From Bacteroidales bacterium UBA6366 (lineage in GTDB: Bacteria > Bacteroidota > Bacteroidia > Bacteroidales > UBA932), in NCBI GenBank assembly GCA_002438845.1, contig DJRG01000075.1, positions 270 to 25,879 of the forward strand: DNA of 25,610 nucleotides, read 5' to 3'. Shown piece after piece: positions 1 through 7,909 of this stretch. Position 1 is the stretch's first letter, and each line of letters begins with the position of its first letter. Both the position numbers and the translations under genes were made by a program. A model generated the notes under the pieces. The model ran no database searches, had not been told where the DNA came from, and saw only the letters and a list, made by a program, of their open reading frames with translations.

Positions 1-645
1 ACTTTCAAGGAATATGCGGAAAAGATCCTGTACTGGTACTCAGCGGCAGGACAGCTGTTCGGTCCTTCGGGCAAGATCACTGCAAACAAGCCAGTCACAA
101 TCTCCGCTGACGGGTTCATCGCCAGCCATATCCTACCCGATGCTCTTGCTAAACTCTTGACTTTCAACCCATCCTTAGCGTTCTCAATTCGAAGCAACTT
201 CTCTGAGGAGGAGGATTCTGACATAAAGATTTTCGCAAAAAGGCACGTGATTGAACCCTCATTCGAGGACATCGGCACATTCCTGTTCAGCGTGACGGCA
301 TCGGTGGTCAGTTCCAACCCGGCATATTCAAAAATCACAGATCTGAAAGACCTTCCTCAGAGCGCCAGACTTGCGGCGACGGAGGCATATTCAGAGATTC
401 TGCCGCTGGATCTGAAGGCACGCTTGGCAGTCGTGTCGAATTCAGCCGAAGCCATCGTGAAACTGGTGATGGACTCCCCTGACTTCATCGGCATCCTTCC
501 GCTCCCTGCCATACCGCAAGACATCATCACGCTGCCCGCCTCATTGCCTGTCCTGACTCTTGACGTGCATCTTGAAGCCTCGGGGACCACAAATCCAATC
601 GCCGCCGCCCTCCGCCGCATCCTTTGCGACCAATATCCGGTTTAG
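1..645 (+). CDS. Probable LysR-type transcriptional regulator, 3' part (cut by window edge)
   Basis: The reading frame is open from the first base of the window to the TAA at 643-645, so the N-terminal part, including any DNA-binding domain, lies outside. The first residues (EYAEKILYWYSAAGQLFG) look like the linker helix that follows the winged helix in LysR-type regulators. The next stretch, ending in ASHILPDALAKLL, resembles the start of their effector-binding domain. The C-terminal part (FIGILPLPAI, then LPVLTLDV) fits the second lobe of that periplasmic-binding-protein-like domain. The TTG at 157 is not a credible start because homologous-looking sequence continues upstream. The gene converges on the minus-strand gene that ends 4 bases away. 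The LysR call rests on pattern only; another binding-protein-like domain is possible. The effector is unknown. Confidence 0.5.
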   Translation, partial: TFKEYAEKILYWYSAAGQLFGPSGKITANKPVTISADGFIASHILPDALAKLLTFNPSLAFSIRSNFSEEEDSDIKIFAKRHVIEPSFEDIGTFLFSVTASVVSSNPAYSKITDLKDLPQSARLAATEAYSEILPLDLKARLAVVSNSAEAIVKLVMDSPDFIGILPLPAIPQDIITLPASLPVLTLDVHLEASGTTNPIAAALRRILCDQYPV

Positions 646-649
646 GGGA

Positions 650-1507
650 CTAATCCTCCTTGCCTTCGAGAATCAATGAGACAAGGTCTTCGACATCCTC
701 GTTTGCTATCTCCAAATCAAACTCTTCAGGATCATACGATTCTCCTTTCCGCAGCCCGAGCCATTCCTCATATGAGGCCTTCTCTTCCGGATCATCAATC
801 TTTCCAGACAGGATGTCAAGCATTTGCGCATAGCCCCAAACGCCTCCGACATCTTCAGGAGGGCAGGCCCCTTTGCCTGATGTCACACAAATATCCTCAC
901 CAAGCAAAGGTTCGTCACTGACAGACGAGACTCTGACATTATGAATCCAGCCATCTCCGAAATCATATTCAAAAGAGATCGTGCTGCCTTTTTGAGGCAG
1001 AACGTCCGCGACGGTGACGGTCATTTCGTCTATAGATCGTCTGTAACCAAAATCAAAACTTTCTTCAATATTCGCCCTGGAAGTATAATCCACACCGCCT
1101 TTGGTGAATTGTGAAAGATGATAACCAGCCCAACCGAATGCGGTGATGAGTATCTTCCCAAGATTCCCCAGCCAAAGGTTTGAAGGCACCTTTATCCGCC
1201 TGAACACCTTGACAGGGCATTGCTCGATGGATGCGTACAAGACGTATGTCTTCGATGGTTTACTTGAGTCCACCAGCCGGTCGGACTTTGATTTTCTCCG
1301 TCCTTTGGTTCCTCCGGCTTTTCCAGAAGTTTGGATGCTTTTGGCGTTTGCCGTGGTCGTCCCACCTCTACCTACAGTAGGATACGCAGCCGCCTTGGCC
1401 TGCATCATGTCGAAGAACGAAACCATAAATGAGATTTCCCCCTCCGAAATACCCGGGTAATCTTTCCGGATCACCTCTTTGAGTTCGTCACGTTCCTTAT
1501 CAGTCAT
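650..1507 (-). CDS. Plasmid pRiA4b ORF-3-like protein
   Basis: The protein has the hallmarks of the PRiA4_ORF3 family (PF07929), often annotated as IS1096 element passenger TnpR-like. These are a core with YVLYASIEQCPVKVFRRIKV, then FEYDFGDGWIHNV (residues 207-219 counted from the upstream ATG at 1591) and GACPPEDVGGVWGY (241-254). The family is common in mobile and accessory DNA; its biochemical role is not established. The N-terminal ~110 residues are low complexity (Gly/Thr/Ser/Lys rich) and probably a disordered linker. Two starts are possible: ATG at 1591 (313 aa) or ATG at 1507 (285 aa, beginning MTDKERDELKEV). I prefer 1507 because the extra 28 residues look unstructured and the longer form would overlap the divergent gene on the plus strand. 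The family call is firm; the start is not. Confidence 0.75.
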   Translation of the reverse strand: MTDKERDELKEVIRKDYPGISEGEISFMVSFFDMMQAKAAAYPTVGRGGTTTANAKSIQTSGKAGGTKGRRKSKSDRLVDSSKPSKTYVLYASIEQCPVKVFRRIKVPSNLWLGNLGKILITAFGWAGYHLSQFTKGGVDYTSRANIEESFDFGYRRSIDEMTVTVADVLPQKGSTISFEYDFGDGWIHNVRVSSVSDEPLLGEDICVTSGKGACPPEDVGGVWGYAQMLDILSGKIDDPEEKASYEEWLGLRKGESYDPEEFDLEIANEDVEDLVSLILEGKED

Positions 1508-1560
1508 TGAAATCGCAGTATTTTCCGCAAGGTAGTCATTTTCTCCGGAATCTAAATCAG

Positions 1561-2466
1561 ATGGCGTCAAAATCGACAAAAATATATTCAAACTTTCGTT
1601 CTATTTCTCCAACTACACAAAGAAGGTGGAAATGTTCCGAGAACGGACACATCAAAAATGCAGCGGTAGCTTTGTTTACCAAGGAAGACTACGCACCAAT
1701 CCAGCTTCATATCCGTTTGGCCAGATTTAGAGGAACGAATAAGAGGGAGTTCATAGACAATAGGCGTTCAATAGGAAATATATTCCATCTCTATGATGAC
1801 GGCATGGCGTTTCTTTTCAAGCATCTGAATATATCGGGAACGTTTGTTGACGGCCAGCCGGAGCGAGTCGAGTCCCTGACCATCCCATACAAGGCCCTGA
1901 GAGAGTGTCTTCTAAACGCCTTGGCACACAGACTATATGATTCACCATCGGGCTTTGTGAGTATAGCGATATACGATGACCGGGTCGAGATTGAAAATCT
2001 CGGAACTCTACCGGCAGGTTTCACTCTTGACGACATGATGAAGCCACATATATCCCACGCCCAGAATCCGCTTATCGCCCAGATTATGTACTACGGAAAA
2101 TATCTTGAGACTTGGGGACGCGGCATTGAGCTGATGAATGACGAGTGTGCCCAAGCAGGTGTCCCGAAGCCGGAATTCGAGATGTCGGGAGGTTGTTTCA
2201 AGGTAACATTCATGAGAAATGACTATGTTGAAGATACCGCCAAAGGGGTGAACGACAGGGGTGAACGACAGGTGAACGAGCTTACAGAAACTGAAAAGCA
2301 AATACTATCTATCATTTCCGCAAATCCAACGACTTCAATATCGAAGATTGCGGAGACCTTGTCGCTGTCAAGAAAGAACACCCACAAACATATGGCAGCA
2401 TTGCAAGAAAAGGGAATCATTGAAAGAGTCGGAGCGAATTTCGGTGGTTCGTGGAGGATTAAGTAA
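1561..2466 (+). pseudogene. N-terminally truncated AlbA/Schlafen-type ATPase-domain regulator (RecG-like family)
   Basis: From about 1640 the frame encodes the C-terminal two thirds of the family annotated as ATP-binding protein or putative transcriptional regulator with AlbA_2 and HATPase_c_4 domains. It shows NAAVALF, then ARFRGTNKREFID, a GHKL-like N box in ALRECLLNALAHRLY, VEIENLGTLPAGFT, NPLIAQIMYYGKYLETWGRGI, and a C-terminal winged helix (TETEKQILSII to the end). The AlbA_2 (Schlafen-like) domain that normally makes up the first ~150-200 residues is absent. Upstream sequence is instead occupied by the divergent pRiA4b-like gene. The ATG at 1561 gives 301 residues, of which the first ~25 do not look homologous; an in-frame ATG at 1507 is also open. 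It may be a decayed remnant, or an expressed fragment retaining ATPase and DNA-binding parts. Confidence 0.65.
2245..2279 (+). repeat. 13-base tandem repeat in the linker of the truncated regulator
   Basis: Two perfect copies of GGGGTGAACGACA (2245-2257 and 2258-2270) are followed by a partial third copy (GGTGAACGA, 2271-2279). The unit is not a multiple of three, so copies one and three read VND/VNE while the middle copy reads in another frame. Members of this family often carry in-frame VN-rich linker repeats at this point. Confidence 0.85.
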
Positions 2467-3032
2467 CATAACGTAGGCTTGATCAAGATTCCTTCAGTAA
2501 CACTTTCATCCCTTTTGCGACTAAAGATTGCGAAATATAATCAGTACTTCTAGCAACACAATCATCGCTGCAAGTCCTTACGTTTCTCTTCCGAACCCTA
2601 ATGTTGTTTGCATAAAGACCGTATATCAAACAACAACGTTACCAATCTTGTGAGCCAAGCCAGAGTACGAACTTGGAAAAAAGGACCTCGGTGATCCTCA
2701 AGTTCTTGCCTAAAGATATGACTCTTGACGATTGACTTTTGCCTATGCCGTTGAGAATTCACGAAACACTTTCAGCCTCAAATTGGTCAGAAGCGCCTGT
2801 CTTGCACATTAACGTGAAAATCCCGCACCGTTGGATTCGAGTTTTTCAGCCCAATCCGGCCTCGGTGGACGTAGGTACGTTGTTTGGCTGAAAGCGTTTT
2901 GTAAAATGCTGACAGGAAGAGCGTACGAATCGTTGACTGGAAATGCGCGCAAAAACATTGACCGGAAGCACGCACAAAAAAAATTGAACGGAAATGCGTA
3001 CAATGATATTGACCAGCTGCACGAAAAAAAAT
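2467..3032. other. Intergenic stretch without a convincing gene
   Basis: I see no credible coding sequence in these ~566 bases. Two items stand out: an 8-base inverted repeat GTTGTTTG / CAAACAAC (2603-2610 and 2627-2634, loop of 16) with no T-run, and a short tandem repeat at 2909-3031 described separately. The stretch follows a truncated gene and may be decayed accessory DNA. Confidence 0.6.
2909..3031 (+). repeat. Degenerate 24-27-base tandem repeat, five units
   Basis: Five consecutive units begin with a variant of TTGAC-GGAA-GCG (2909, 2933, 2957/2958, 2984, 3008/3009), with an A-rich tail in most units. Read from 2909 in frame, the units are 24, 24, 27, 24 and 24 bases. They encode LTGRAYES, LTGNARKN, IDRKHAQKK, LNGNAYND and IDQLHEKK, followed directly by TAA at 3032. 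The frame is open back to about 2831, but only non-ATG or late ATG (2907) starts exist, so coding status is unclear. The last unit runs into the ferredoxin terminator. Confidence 0.7.
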
Positions 3033-3065
3033 AAGAGGACGACCAAGACTTTTGGTCGCCCTCTT
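3023..3065 (-). terminator. Rho-independent terminator of the ferredoxin gene
   Basis: On the minus strand a 14-base stem with one mismatch (3065-3052 pairing with 3046-3033) closes a 5-base loop. It is followed by a run of T (complement of the A-run at 3023-3030). It lies just downstream of the ferredoxin stop codon. Confidence 0.85.
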
Positions 3066-3086
3066 CTGAAATCTTGCGATGCCTGA

Positions 3087-3260
3087 TTACTCAGCCGGAT
3101 GGATGGCGCCCATCGGGCAGGCGTCGGCGCAGGTGCCGCAGTCGATGCAGGCGTTAGGGTCGATGGTGTAAACGTCACCCTCGTGGATAGCGCCCTGAGG
3201 GCACTCGCCTGCGCACGTGCCGCAAGCTACGCAATCAGTTTCTGAAATCTTGTAAGCCAT
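3087..3260 (-). CDS. Small dicluster 4Fe-4S ferredoxin
   Basis: This 57-residue protein starts at the ATG complementary to 3258-3260 and stops at 3087-3089. It contains two classic cluster-binding motifs: C10-VA-C13-GT-C16-AGE-C20-P near the N terminus and C38-ID-C41-GT-C44-ADA-C48-P near the C terminus. That is the 2[4Fe-4S] clostridial-type ferredoxin fold, a soluble cytoplasmic one-electron carrier used by enzymes such as pyruvate:ferredoxin oxidoreductase. The length is normal for the family. It is transcribed alone: it has its own upstream promoter (3321-3351) and a strong terminator directly downstream. The partner enzyme is not in this window. Confidence 0.95.
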   Translation of the reverse strand: MAYKISETDCVACGTCAGECPQGAIHEGDVYTIDPNACIDCGTCADACPMGAIHPAE

Positions 3261-3320
3261 AATTCAAAATAATAAAATTGTTGTCTTTTTGCCTGTCGCC
3301 GGAAATCCGGAAACATTATG

Positions 3321-3351
3321 CAAATATAAATCTTAAAATCACAATATCAAA
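3321..3351 (-). promoter_or_regulatory. Bacteroidota-type promoter of the ferredoxin gene
   Basis: On the minus strand TTTG (3351-3348), exactly 19 bases, then TATATTTG (3328-3321) matches the Bacteroidota -33/-7 consensus TTTG-N19-TAnnTTTG. The -33 box lies inside the last codons of the upstream permease gene. The predicted leader is about 50-55 bases. Confidence 0.75.
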
Positions 3352-4391
3352 CCCCATACCACAAAAACGATGAGGGCGATCCCGACTTTTATCGCCTTTG
3401 CCTTGAAGAATGAGGCTTTGCTGTCGGCAAGGAGCGGAAGCGAGGCGTGGCCGTCCTGCACGATGGAATTGGCCAGCAGGACGGGGAACGGAATGACTCC
3501 GCTGGCGAACAAGGTCACGAAGACAAGATGCGGCCCGGACTCCGGAATCAAGCCTATCACTATGGCCAACAGGATCATCAGTGCTATGTTGTCACTGATC
3601 CAAGCCGAGATGTCAATGAAATTGAACAGAATCCCTATGCCCAGAAGCACCCCGAAAGTCCAAAGGAATATGCTCGGGAGGTGCTTGCGGACAATGTGTT
3701 CCCAAAGATGCTCCTCGACAAAATGGTCCGACGCGAAAAGCAGGGCTGCCAACACAACAAGGCTCAGCGCACCGAAAACCCAGAAAGTCCACTCCTCATT
3801 AAAAACGCCAAGGACCTCCGATTCAGCCTCTTCCTCAAGCAGTCCAAGCAATAGGGCGGCTATGAATATCACGACTCCGGAGAACAGGAATATTCTTGTC
3901 CTTCCGAAATGTCTGCCCTCTTTGTGATGGTGTCCATCCTGATGCTCGCATCCGTCTCCGTGAAGCTCGAACGAATCCTCAAGACGGGTAGGCAACGGCT
4001 TGCCTTTCGAGTAGAATCTGTCAATCAACAGACCGGTCAAGACAGCAAGCACGTAAAGGATGAGGAACAACAAGGCGGCCTCACCGGGGAACAACGCCAG
4101 CATCATGAACGACTCATCCCCTGTCGTGGCGATCATCATCGCCACCAACGCACCGAAACTCAGCATCCTGTGCGTGTAAAGCGACACGGCGGCGAACCCT
4201 CCTACGCAGCCTGGCACGGAACCGAGCAAGGCGGAGAAGAGAACCTGGGCAAAACCCGATTTCTTGAGGGTTCTGAATATCCTGCCGTCCGACTCCACGT
4301 TGAAAGACTCGATGATCATCATCATGACGACCACCAAGCCGGAGATCAGGACCGCACCGCGCAGGGCGTCAAGTAAAACGGAAATAATCAT
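3339..4391 (-). CDS. ArsP_2-type putative heavy-metal/manganese transporter
   Basis: This is a 350-residue polytopic inner-membrane protein with about eight to ten hydrophobic segments. It matches my recollection of family PF11449 (formerly DUF2899), annotated as a putative 10-TM heavy-metal exporter or putative manganese transporter. Characteristic pieces are LLGSVPGCVGGFAAVSLY (residues 55-72), MIATTGDESFMM (86-97) and GLIPESGPHLVF (280-291), which resemble conserved glycine/proline and acidic motifs of the two halves. A cytoplasmic-looking loop at residues 144-161 is strikingly histidine-rich (HGDGCEHQDGHHHKEGRH) and could bind divalent metal. The gene starts 6 bases after the DUF1573 gene, so the two are probably co-transcribed. 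The substrate is unknown; the metal-efflux role is inferred from the family. Confidence 0.8.
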   Translation of the reverse strand: MIISVLLDALRGAVLISGLVVVMMMIIESFNVESDGRIFRTLKKSGFAQVLFSALLGSVPGCVGGFAAVSLYTHRMLSFGALVAMMIATTGDESFMMLALFPGEAALLFLILYVLAVLTGLLIDRFYSKGKPLPTRLEDSFELHGDGCEHQDGHHHKEGRHFGRTRIFLFSGVVIFIAALLLGLLEEEAESEVLGVFNEEWTFWVFGALSLVVLAALLFASDHFVEEHLWEHIVRKHLPSIFLWTFGVLLGIGILFNFIDISAWISDNIALMILLAIVIGLIPESGPHLVFVTLFASGVIPFPVLLANSIVQDGHASLPLLADSKASFFKAKAIKVGIALIVFVVWGLIL

Positions 4392-4397
4392 GGTTTG

Positions 4398-5594
4398 TTA
4401 CGCTGTCACCCAGCCGGTTAGATAAAGGTTGATGATAGGACGGAGAGGCGAGTTCGTGGTCAATGTCAAGACAATCAGGCACTCCCCCGCTGGGAATCCT
4501 TTCGTGTCGAATGTCACCTTCAAATCCCCTTTCCCACCGGCAGGAACGTCAGCGAAAGCCTGTGCCTTCACGTGAGAACTCTCGGAATCCACCTTATATA
4601 TTCTTAAAGGGGACTTTCCTTTGTTGGTGAAACGAAATGAGCCTTCCACCTTCGTTCCGGCTTTGACCTTGCCAAACGAGAAGGTGCTCTCGTCAGCCAT
4701 CGGATTCGGACCGTCATTACGCTCTTTTTCAGTAAGGTTGGAGAAATTCTCTTTGGTGTACGTGAATATTCCTATACGGCTCTTCCCCGCCCCGAGTTCG
4801 GGATTAGGGTCCGCCACAATGGCCTCGGTTCCAGCCGCCACGGGTTCCTTCTCACCTGACTTCGCGACAACCGCCTTGTACTGACGGCCGTCGACAAGCG
4901 GCGTGGCATAGTAGTAATTCTTTCCCCAATGGTGCCTGTCAGCGGTCACGGTGAAAGAGATCTTCGCTGTGGAATTGGCGGGGACTGGGTTGGGAGAGAT
5001 CTTGAGAGACAATCCTTCACTGACATCTGAAAACTTTACAGCAATCGGTCTGCTTCCCAGATTGGCAACCAGCGCGGTCCCGCTCTTCTGCTGTCCCTGT
5101 GAAAGATTTCCACCCTTGATGTCAACCTTCTTGAAGGCCAAATTGCCGAAGCGGATCGGATAAAGTTCCCTCAGGGAGAGTTGTTTGTCGTGGCTCACGC
5201 CCCTCAGTCTCAGAATGACAGGCTGCTTCAAGCCTGAGAAATATGCGGTCAGAGACTTGTCGAAAGGATAGCCTTTCTCATCATTCTTGAAAGTGGCCTT
5301 GATGGTCCCGGTCTCACCAGGATTTATCGGTTTCTTGGTCCACTCGACATTGGTGCAGCCGCAGGAGGACACGACATTGTAAATCAGCAACGGCTTGTCC
5401 CCCACATTCTTGGCCGTGAATATGGCTGTGACCGGCCCGTCTGACACGAGGATGTCCCCGAAATCGTGCACGGTCTTGTCCAGCTGGACGACTCCGCCGA
5501 AAGTGTTGTCCTTGCCGGAGCCCTGGGCGGCGACGAGGCCGCTTGCGGACACAAGCAGAAGCAGCGCGGCGGCGATATGCTTGAATATATTCAT
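4398..5594 (-). CDS. Exported DUF1573 protein with two Ig-like domains
   Basis: This 398-residue protein has an N-terminal signal peptide (hydrophobic core at residues 7-20, likely cleavage after LVAA near residue 23). It therefore probably acts in the periplasm or at the surface. A first DUF1573 domain spans about residues 34-130, with the family pattern HDFGDI, then FTAKNVGDKPLLI, then SSCGCT (76-81). A second DUF1573-like repeat occupies the C-terminal ~100 residues (FSFGKVKAGTKVEGSFRFTN onwards), but lacks the SCGCT cysteines. The middle section is Ig-like and lower in similarity. DUF1573 proteins are widespread in Bacteroidota with no settled function. It is the first gene of an operon with the ArsP_2-type permease 6 bases downstream, under the promoter at 5709-5740. 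Confidence 0.85.
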   Translation of the reverse strand: MNIFKHIAAALLLLVSASGLVAAQGSGKDNTFGGVVQLDKTVHDFGDILVSDGPVTAIFTAKNVGDKPLLIYNVVSSCGCTNVEWTKKPINPGETGTIKATFKNDEKGYPFDKSLTAYFSGLKQPVILRLRGVSHDKQLSLRELYPIRFGNLAFKKVDIKGGNLSQGQQKSGTALVANLGSRPIAVKFSDVSEGLSLKISPNPVPANSTAKISFTVTADRHHWGKNYYYATPLVDGRQYKAVVAKSGEKEPVAAGTEAIVADPNPELGAGKSRIGIFTYTKENFSNLTEKERNDGPNPMADESTFSFGKVKAGTKVEGSFRFTNKGKSPLRIYKVDSESSHVKAQAFADVPAGGKGDLKVTFDTKGFPAGECLIVLTLTTNSPLRPIINLYLTGWVTA

Positions 5595-5708
5595 AAATAA
5601 CGTTCTTTAAGGAAGTCGCTTTGTCAGTCTGTAATTTTCTTTCAATAATATTTCAGACCTGACAAGGAGCTTCGAAATAACTAAAGAATACAAATTCCTT
5701 TCCATCGG

Positions 5709-5740
5709 CAAATTTACCACATTAAAGATTCTTATTCAAA
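5709..5740 (-). promoter_or_regulatory. Bacteroidota-type promoter of the DUF1573 operon
   Basis: On the minus strand TTTG (5740-5737), 20 bases, then TAAATTTG (5716-5709) fits the TTTG/TAnnTTTG consensus. The leader to the ATG at 5594 would be about 105-110 bases, long enough to hold regulation, though no riboswitch was recognised. Confidence 0.65.
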
Positions 5741-5860
5741 TCAAAGTCTGCCAATCACAGAGAATGGCTCTGAAATCGACGCCTGCATTCAAGGGGCTGT
5801 TGATGAAGAGGTGATGTGGCAGACGGTGTTGATGTGGGTTATGGGTGAAGAGAGTTTGGT

Positions 5861-5890
5861 GATAGTTGATGATAGTTGATGATAGTTGAT
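5861..5890 (+). repeat. Three perfect tandem copies of a decamer upstream of parE
   Basis: GATAGTTGAT is repeated exactly three times (5861-5870, 5871-5880, 5881-5890). A partial GATGATGG follows, about 40 bases before the probable -7 box of parE. Confidence 0.95.
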
Positions 5891-5928
5891 GATGGAAATA
5901 TTTATTTTTTAATGCTTGCCAAATTTTG

Positions 5929-5936
5929 TAATTTTG
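5929..5936 (+). promoter_or_regulatory. Probable -7 box of the parE operon
   Basis: TAATTTTG matches TAnnTTTG. The expected -33 position (about 5906-5909) is T-rich (TTTT) rather than TTTG, so the match is partial. Transcription would start near 5943, giving a ~17-base leader to the ATG at 5960. Confidence 0.5.
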
Positions 5937-5959
5937 TACGATTATGCGATTTGAAAAGA

Positions 5960-7897
5960 ATGGCGAACATAGAACAGAATTACAACTACACTGACGACAA
6001 CATAAAGACCCTGGAAGGTGTCGAACACATCCGCAGGCGTCCTGGAATGTACATCGGTAGACTTGGCAACGGCTCCAACCCGGGGGACGGCATCTACGTG
6101 CTGCTCAAGGAGATTGTGGACAACTGCATCGATGAGTTTTCCGCCGGGTTCGGCAAACAGGTCATCATCAAGATCGAGGACAAACAGGTCACAGTGAGGG
6201 ACTTCGGACGAGGAATCCCGCTCGGCTCCGTCATCAAGGCGACCAGCCAGCTGAACACCGGAGGAAAGTTCGACGACAAGGCCTTCAAGAAATCCGTTGG
6301 TCTGAACGGTGTGGGTACCAAGGCGGTGAACGCCCTGTCCGAGAGGTTCTATGTGGAGTCCTTCAGAGACGGCGAGAGTTCATGGGCAAGTTACGTGCGC
6401 GGAGAACTGGTGGACAGCGGCAGAAAGGAGAAAACCGGAGAGAAGAACGGAACTCTTGTGATCTTCACCCCGGACAGCACGATGTTCGGAAACTTCGAGT
6501 TCAATATGGACTACGTCGAGACCATGGTCAAGAACTACTCCTATCTAAAGAAAGGGCTGGCTCTTGTGCTGAACGGAACGACATACAAATCCGAGAACGG
6601 CCTTCTTGATCTCATAAGAGACTCCATCAGCGAGACTCCTCTTTACGAGCCGATCCACCTTGTCGGAGAAGATGTCGAGGTCGTGCTGACGCACGGCAAC
6701 TCCTACGGGGAGAACATCGCCTCGTTCGTCAACGGGCAGAACACCCGTGACGGAGGAACGCATCTGGCCGCTTTCAGGGAGGCCATAGCCAAGACCCTCA
6801 AGGAGTTCTACAAGAAAAACTACGCTCCGGAAGACTGCCGTCAGGGAATAATCGGAGCGATAAGCATCCAGATCCAGGAGCCTAACTTCGAAGGGCAGAC
6901 CAAGACGAAACTCGGTTCAACCTACATGTGGGAGAAGGAAAAGACGGACGAGAACGGCAAGAAGATCCTCAATCCGGACGGCTCGATCGAGATTGACCGC
7001 GGACCGACGATCAGATCTTTCGTCAACGACTTCATCGCCAGAAATCTGGACAACTATCTTCGCATCCACAAGGACATCGTCCCGATCATCGAGAACAAGA
7101 TCAAGGAGTCGCAGGCCGAGCGCGAGGAGATCTCCGGAATCCAGAAGAAGACAAGGGAAAGGAACAAGAAAGCGAATGTCTATAACCGAAAGCTGCGAGA
7201 CTGCCGTTTTCACTACGGTGACAAGTTGCCAAAGGGCAAGGAAGATTTCGGGGAACTTACGAGCATATTCATCACTGAGGGAGACTCCGCGAGCGGAACC
7301 ATCACCAAGGTGAGAAAAGCTGAGTATCAGGCCGTGTTCAGTCTTCGTGGCAAGCCGATAAACTGCTACAAGGAAAGCCACAAGAAAGTGGCTGAGAACG
7401 AGGAACTGAACCTTTTGATCTCTGCCCTCGGAGTCGAGGACGACCTTGACAACCTGCGCTACAACAACATCATCGTGGCGACCGATGCCGATGATGACGG
7501 AATGCACATCAGGATGCTCGTGCTGACCTTCTTCATGAAATATTACCCGGACCTGATCCGACGCGGACACGTGCATATTCTTCAGACCCCTCTTTTCAGG
7601 GTGGCGAACAAGAAAGAGAGACGCTACTGCTACTCCATCGATGAGAAGGAGGCCGCAGTCAAGGAGATGAAGACCGCAGTGCAGATAACAAGGTTCAAAG
7701 GTCTGGGAGAGATCTCTTCGGACGAGTTCGTGGATTTCATCGGGGAGAACATGAGGCTTGACCTAGTGAAGCTTTCCGACGAGGAATCCATCGCCGACAT
7801 CATGGAGTTCTACATGGGCGACAACACGATCGACCGCCAGAACTTCATCCGCGCGAACCTGCGCTCCGAGGAAGAACTTGAAGACGTAAACATCTAA
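5960..7897 (+). CDS. parE: DNA topoisomerase IV subunit B (ParE)
   Basis: The ATP-hydrolysing subunit of topoisomerase IV, which with ParC decatenates daughter chromosomes. The 645-residue protein has a GHKL ATPase domain: RRRPGMYIG at 25-33, EIVDNCIDEF at 51-60, DFGRGIP at 81-87 and GLNGVGTKAVNALS at 114-127. A transducer domain follows with the QTK loop at 313-315, then a TOPRIM domain with EGDSA (440-444) and DADDDGMH (509-516), and the FKGLGEI segment near 579-585. The frame is open upstream to 5876, but the probable -7 box at 5929-5936 lies inside that extension and the family's N terminus fits the ATG at 5960. The total length and short C terminus suit Bacteroidota ParE rather than GyrB. 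ParC is not adjacent; two lipid-metabolism genes follow within 12 bases of each other. Confidence 0.92.
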   Translation: MANIEQNYNYTDDNIKTLEGVEHIRRRPGMYIGRLGNGSNPGDGIYVLLKEIVDNCIDEFSAGFGKQVIIKIEDKQVTVRDFGRGIPLGSVIKATSQLNTGGKFDDKAFKKSVGLNGVGTKAVNALSERFYVESFRDGESSWASYVRGELVDSGRKEKTGEKNGTLVIFTPDSTMFGNFEFNMDYVETMVKNYSYLKKGLALVLNGTTYKSENGLLDLIRDSISETPLYEPIHLVGEDVEVVLTHGNSYGENIASFVNGQNTRDGGTHLAAFREAIAKTLKEFYKKNYAPEDCRQGIIGAISIQIQEPNFEGQTKTKLGSTYMWEKEKTDENGKKILNPDGSIEIDRGPTIRSFVNDFIARNLDNYLRIHKDIVPIIENKIKESQAEREEISGIQKKTRERNKKANVYNRKLRDCRFHYGDKLPKGKEDFGELTSIFITEGDSASGTITKVRKAEYQAVFSLRGKPINCYKESHKKVAENEELNLLISALGVEDDLDNLRYNNIIVATDADDDGMHIRMLVLTFFMKYYPDLIRRGHVHILQTPLFRVANKKERRYCYSIDEKEAAVKEMKTAVQITRFKGLGEISSDEFVDFIGENMRLDLVKLSDEESIADIMEFYMGDNTIDRQNFIRANLRSEEELEDVNI

Positions 7898-7909
7898 TAT
7901 TCATAGATT

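Larger units (their letters stand above)
5595..5959. other. Divergent intergenic region between the DUF1573 gene and parE
   Basis: About 365 bases without a gene. It holds the minus-strand promoter for the DUF1573 operon (5709-5740), a three-copy decamer repeat (5861-5890) and a probable plus-strand -7 box (5929-5936) for parE. Confidence 0.7.

Noticed and set aside
2831..3034. A 67-codon gene over the tandem repeat
   Set aside because: It has only a TTG start or a late ATG, no promoter, and overlaps the ferredoxin terminator; kept as a repeat, not as a CDS.
5876..5959. Extended ParE start 28 codons upstream
   Set aside because: The extension does not look like the ParE N terminus and contains the probable promoter and part of the decamer repeat.
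6917..7576. 219-codon open frame on the minus strand
   Set aside because: It lies entirely antisense to conserved parE sequence and shows no recognisable domain.
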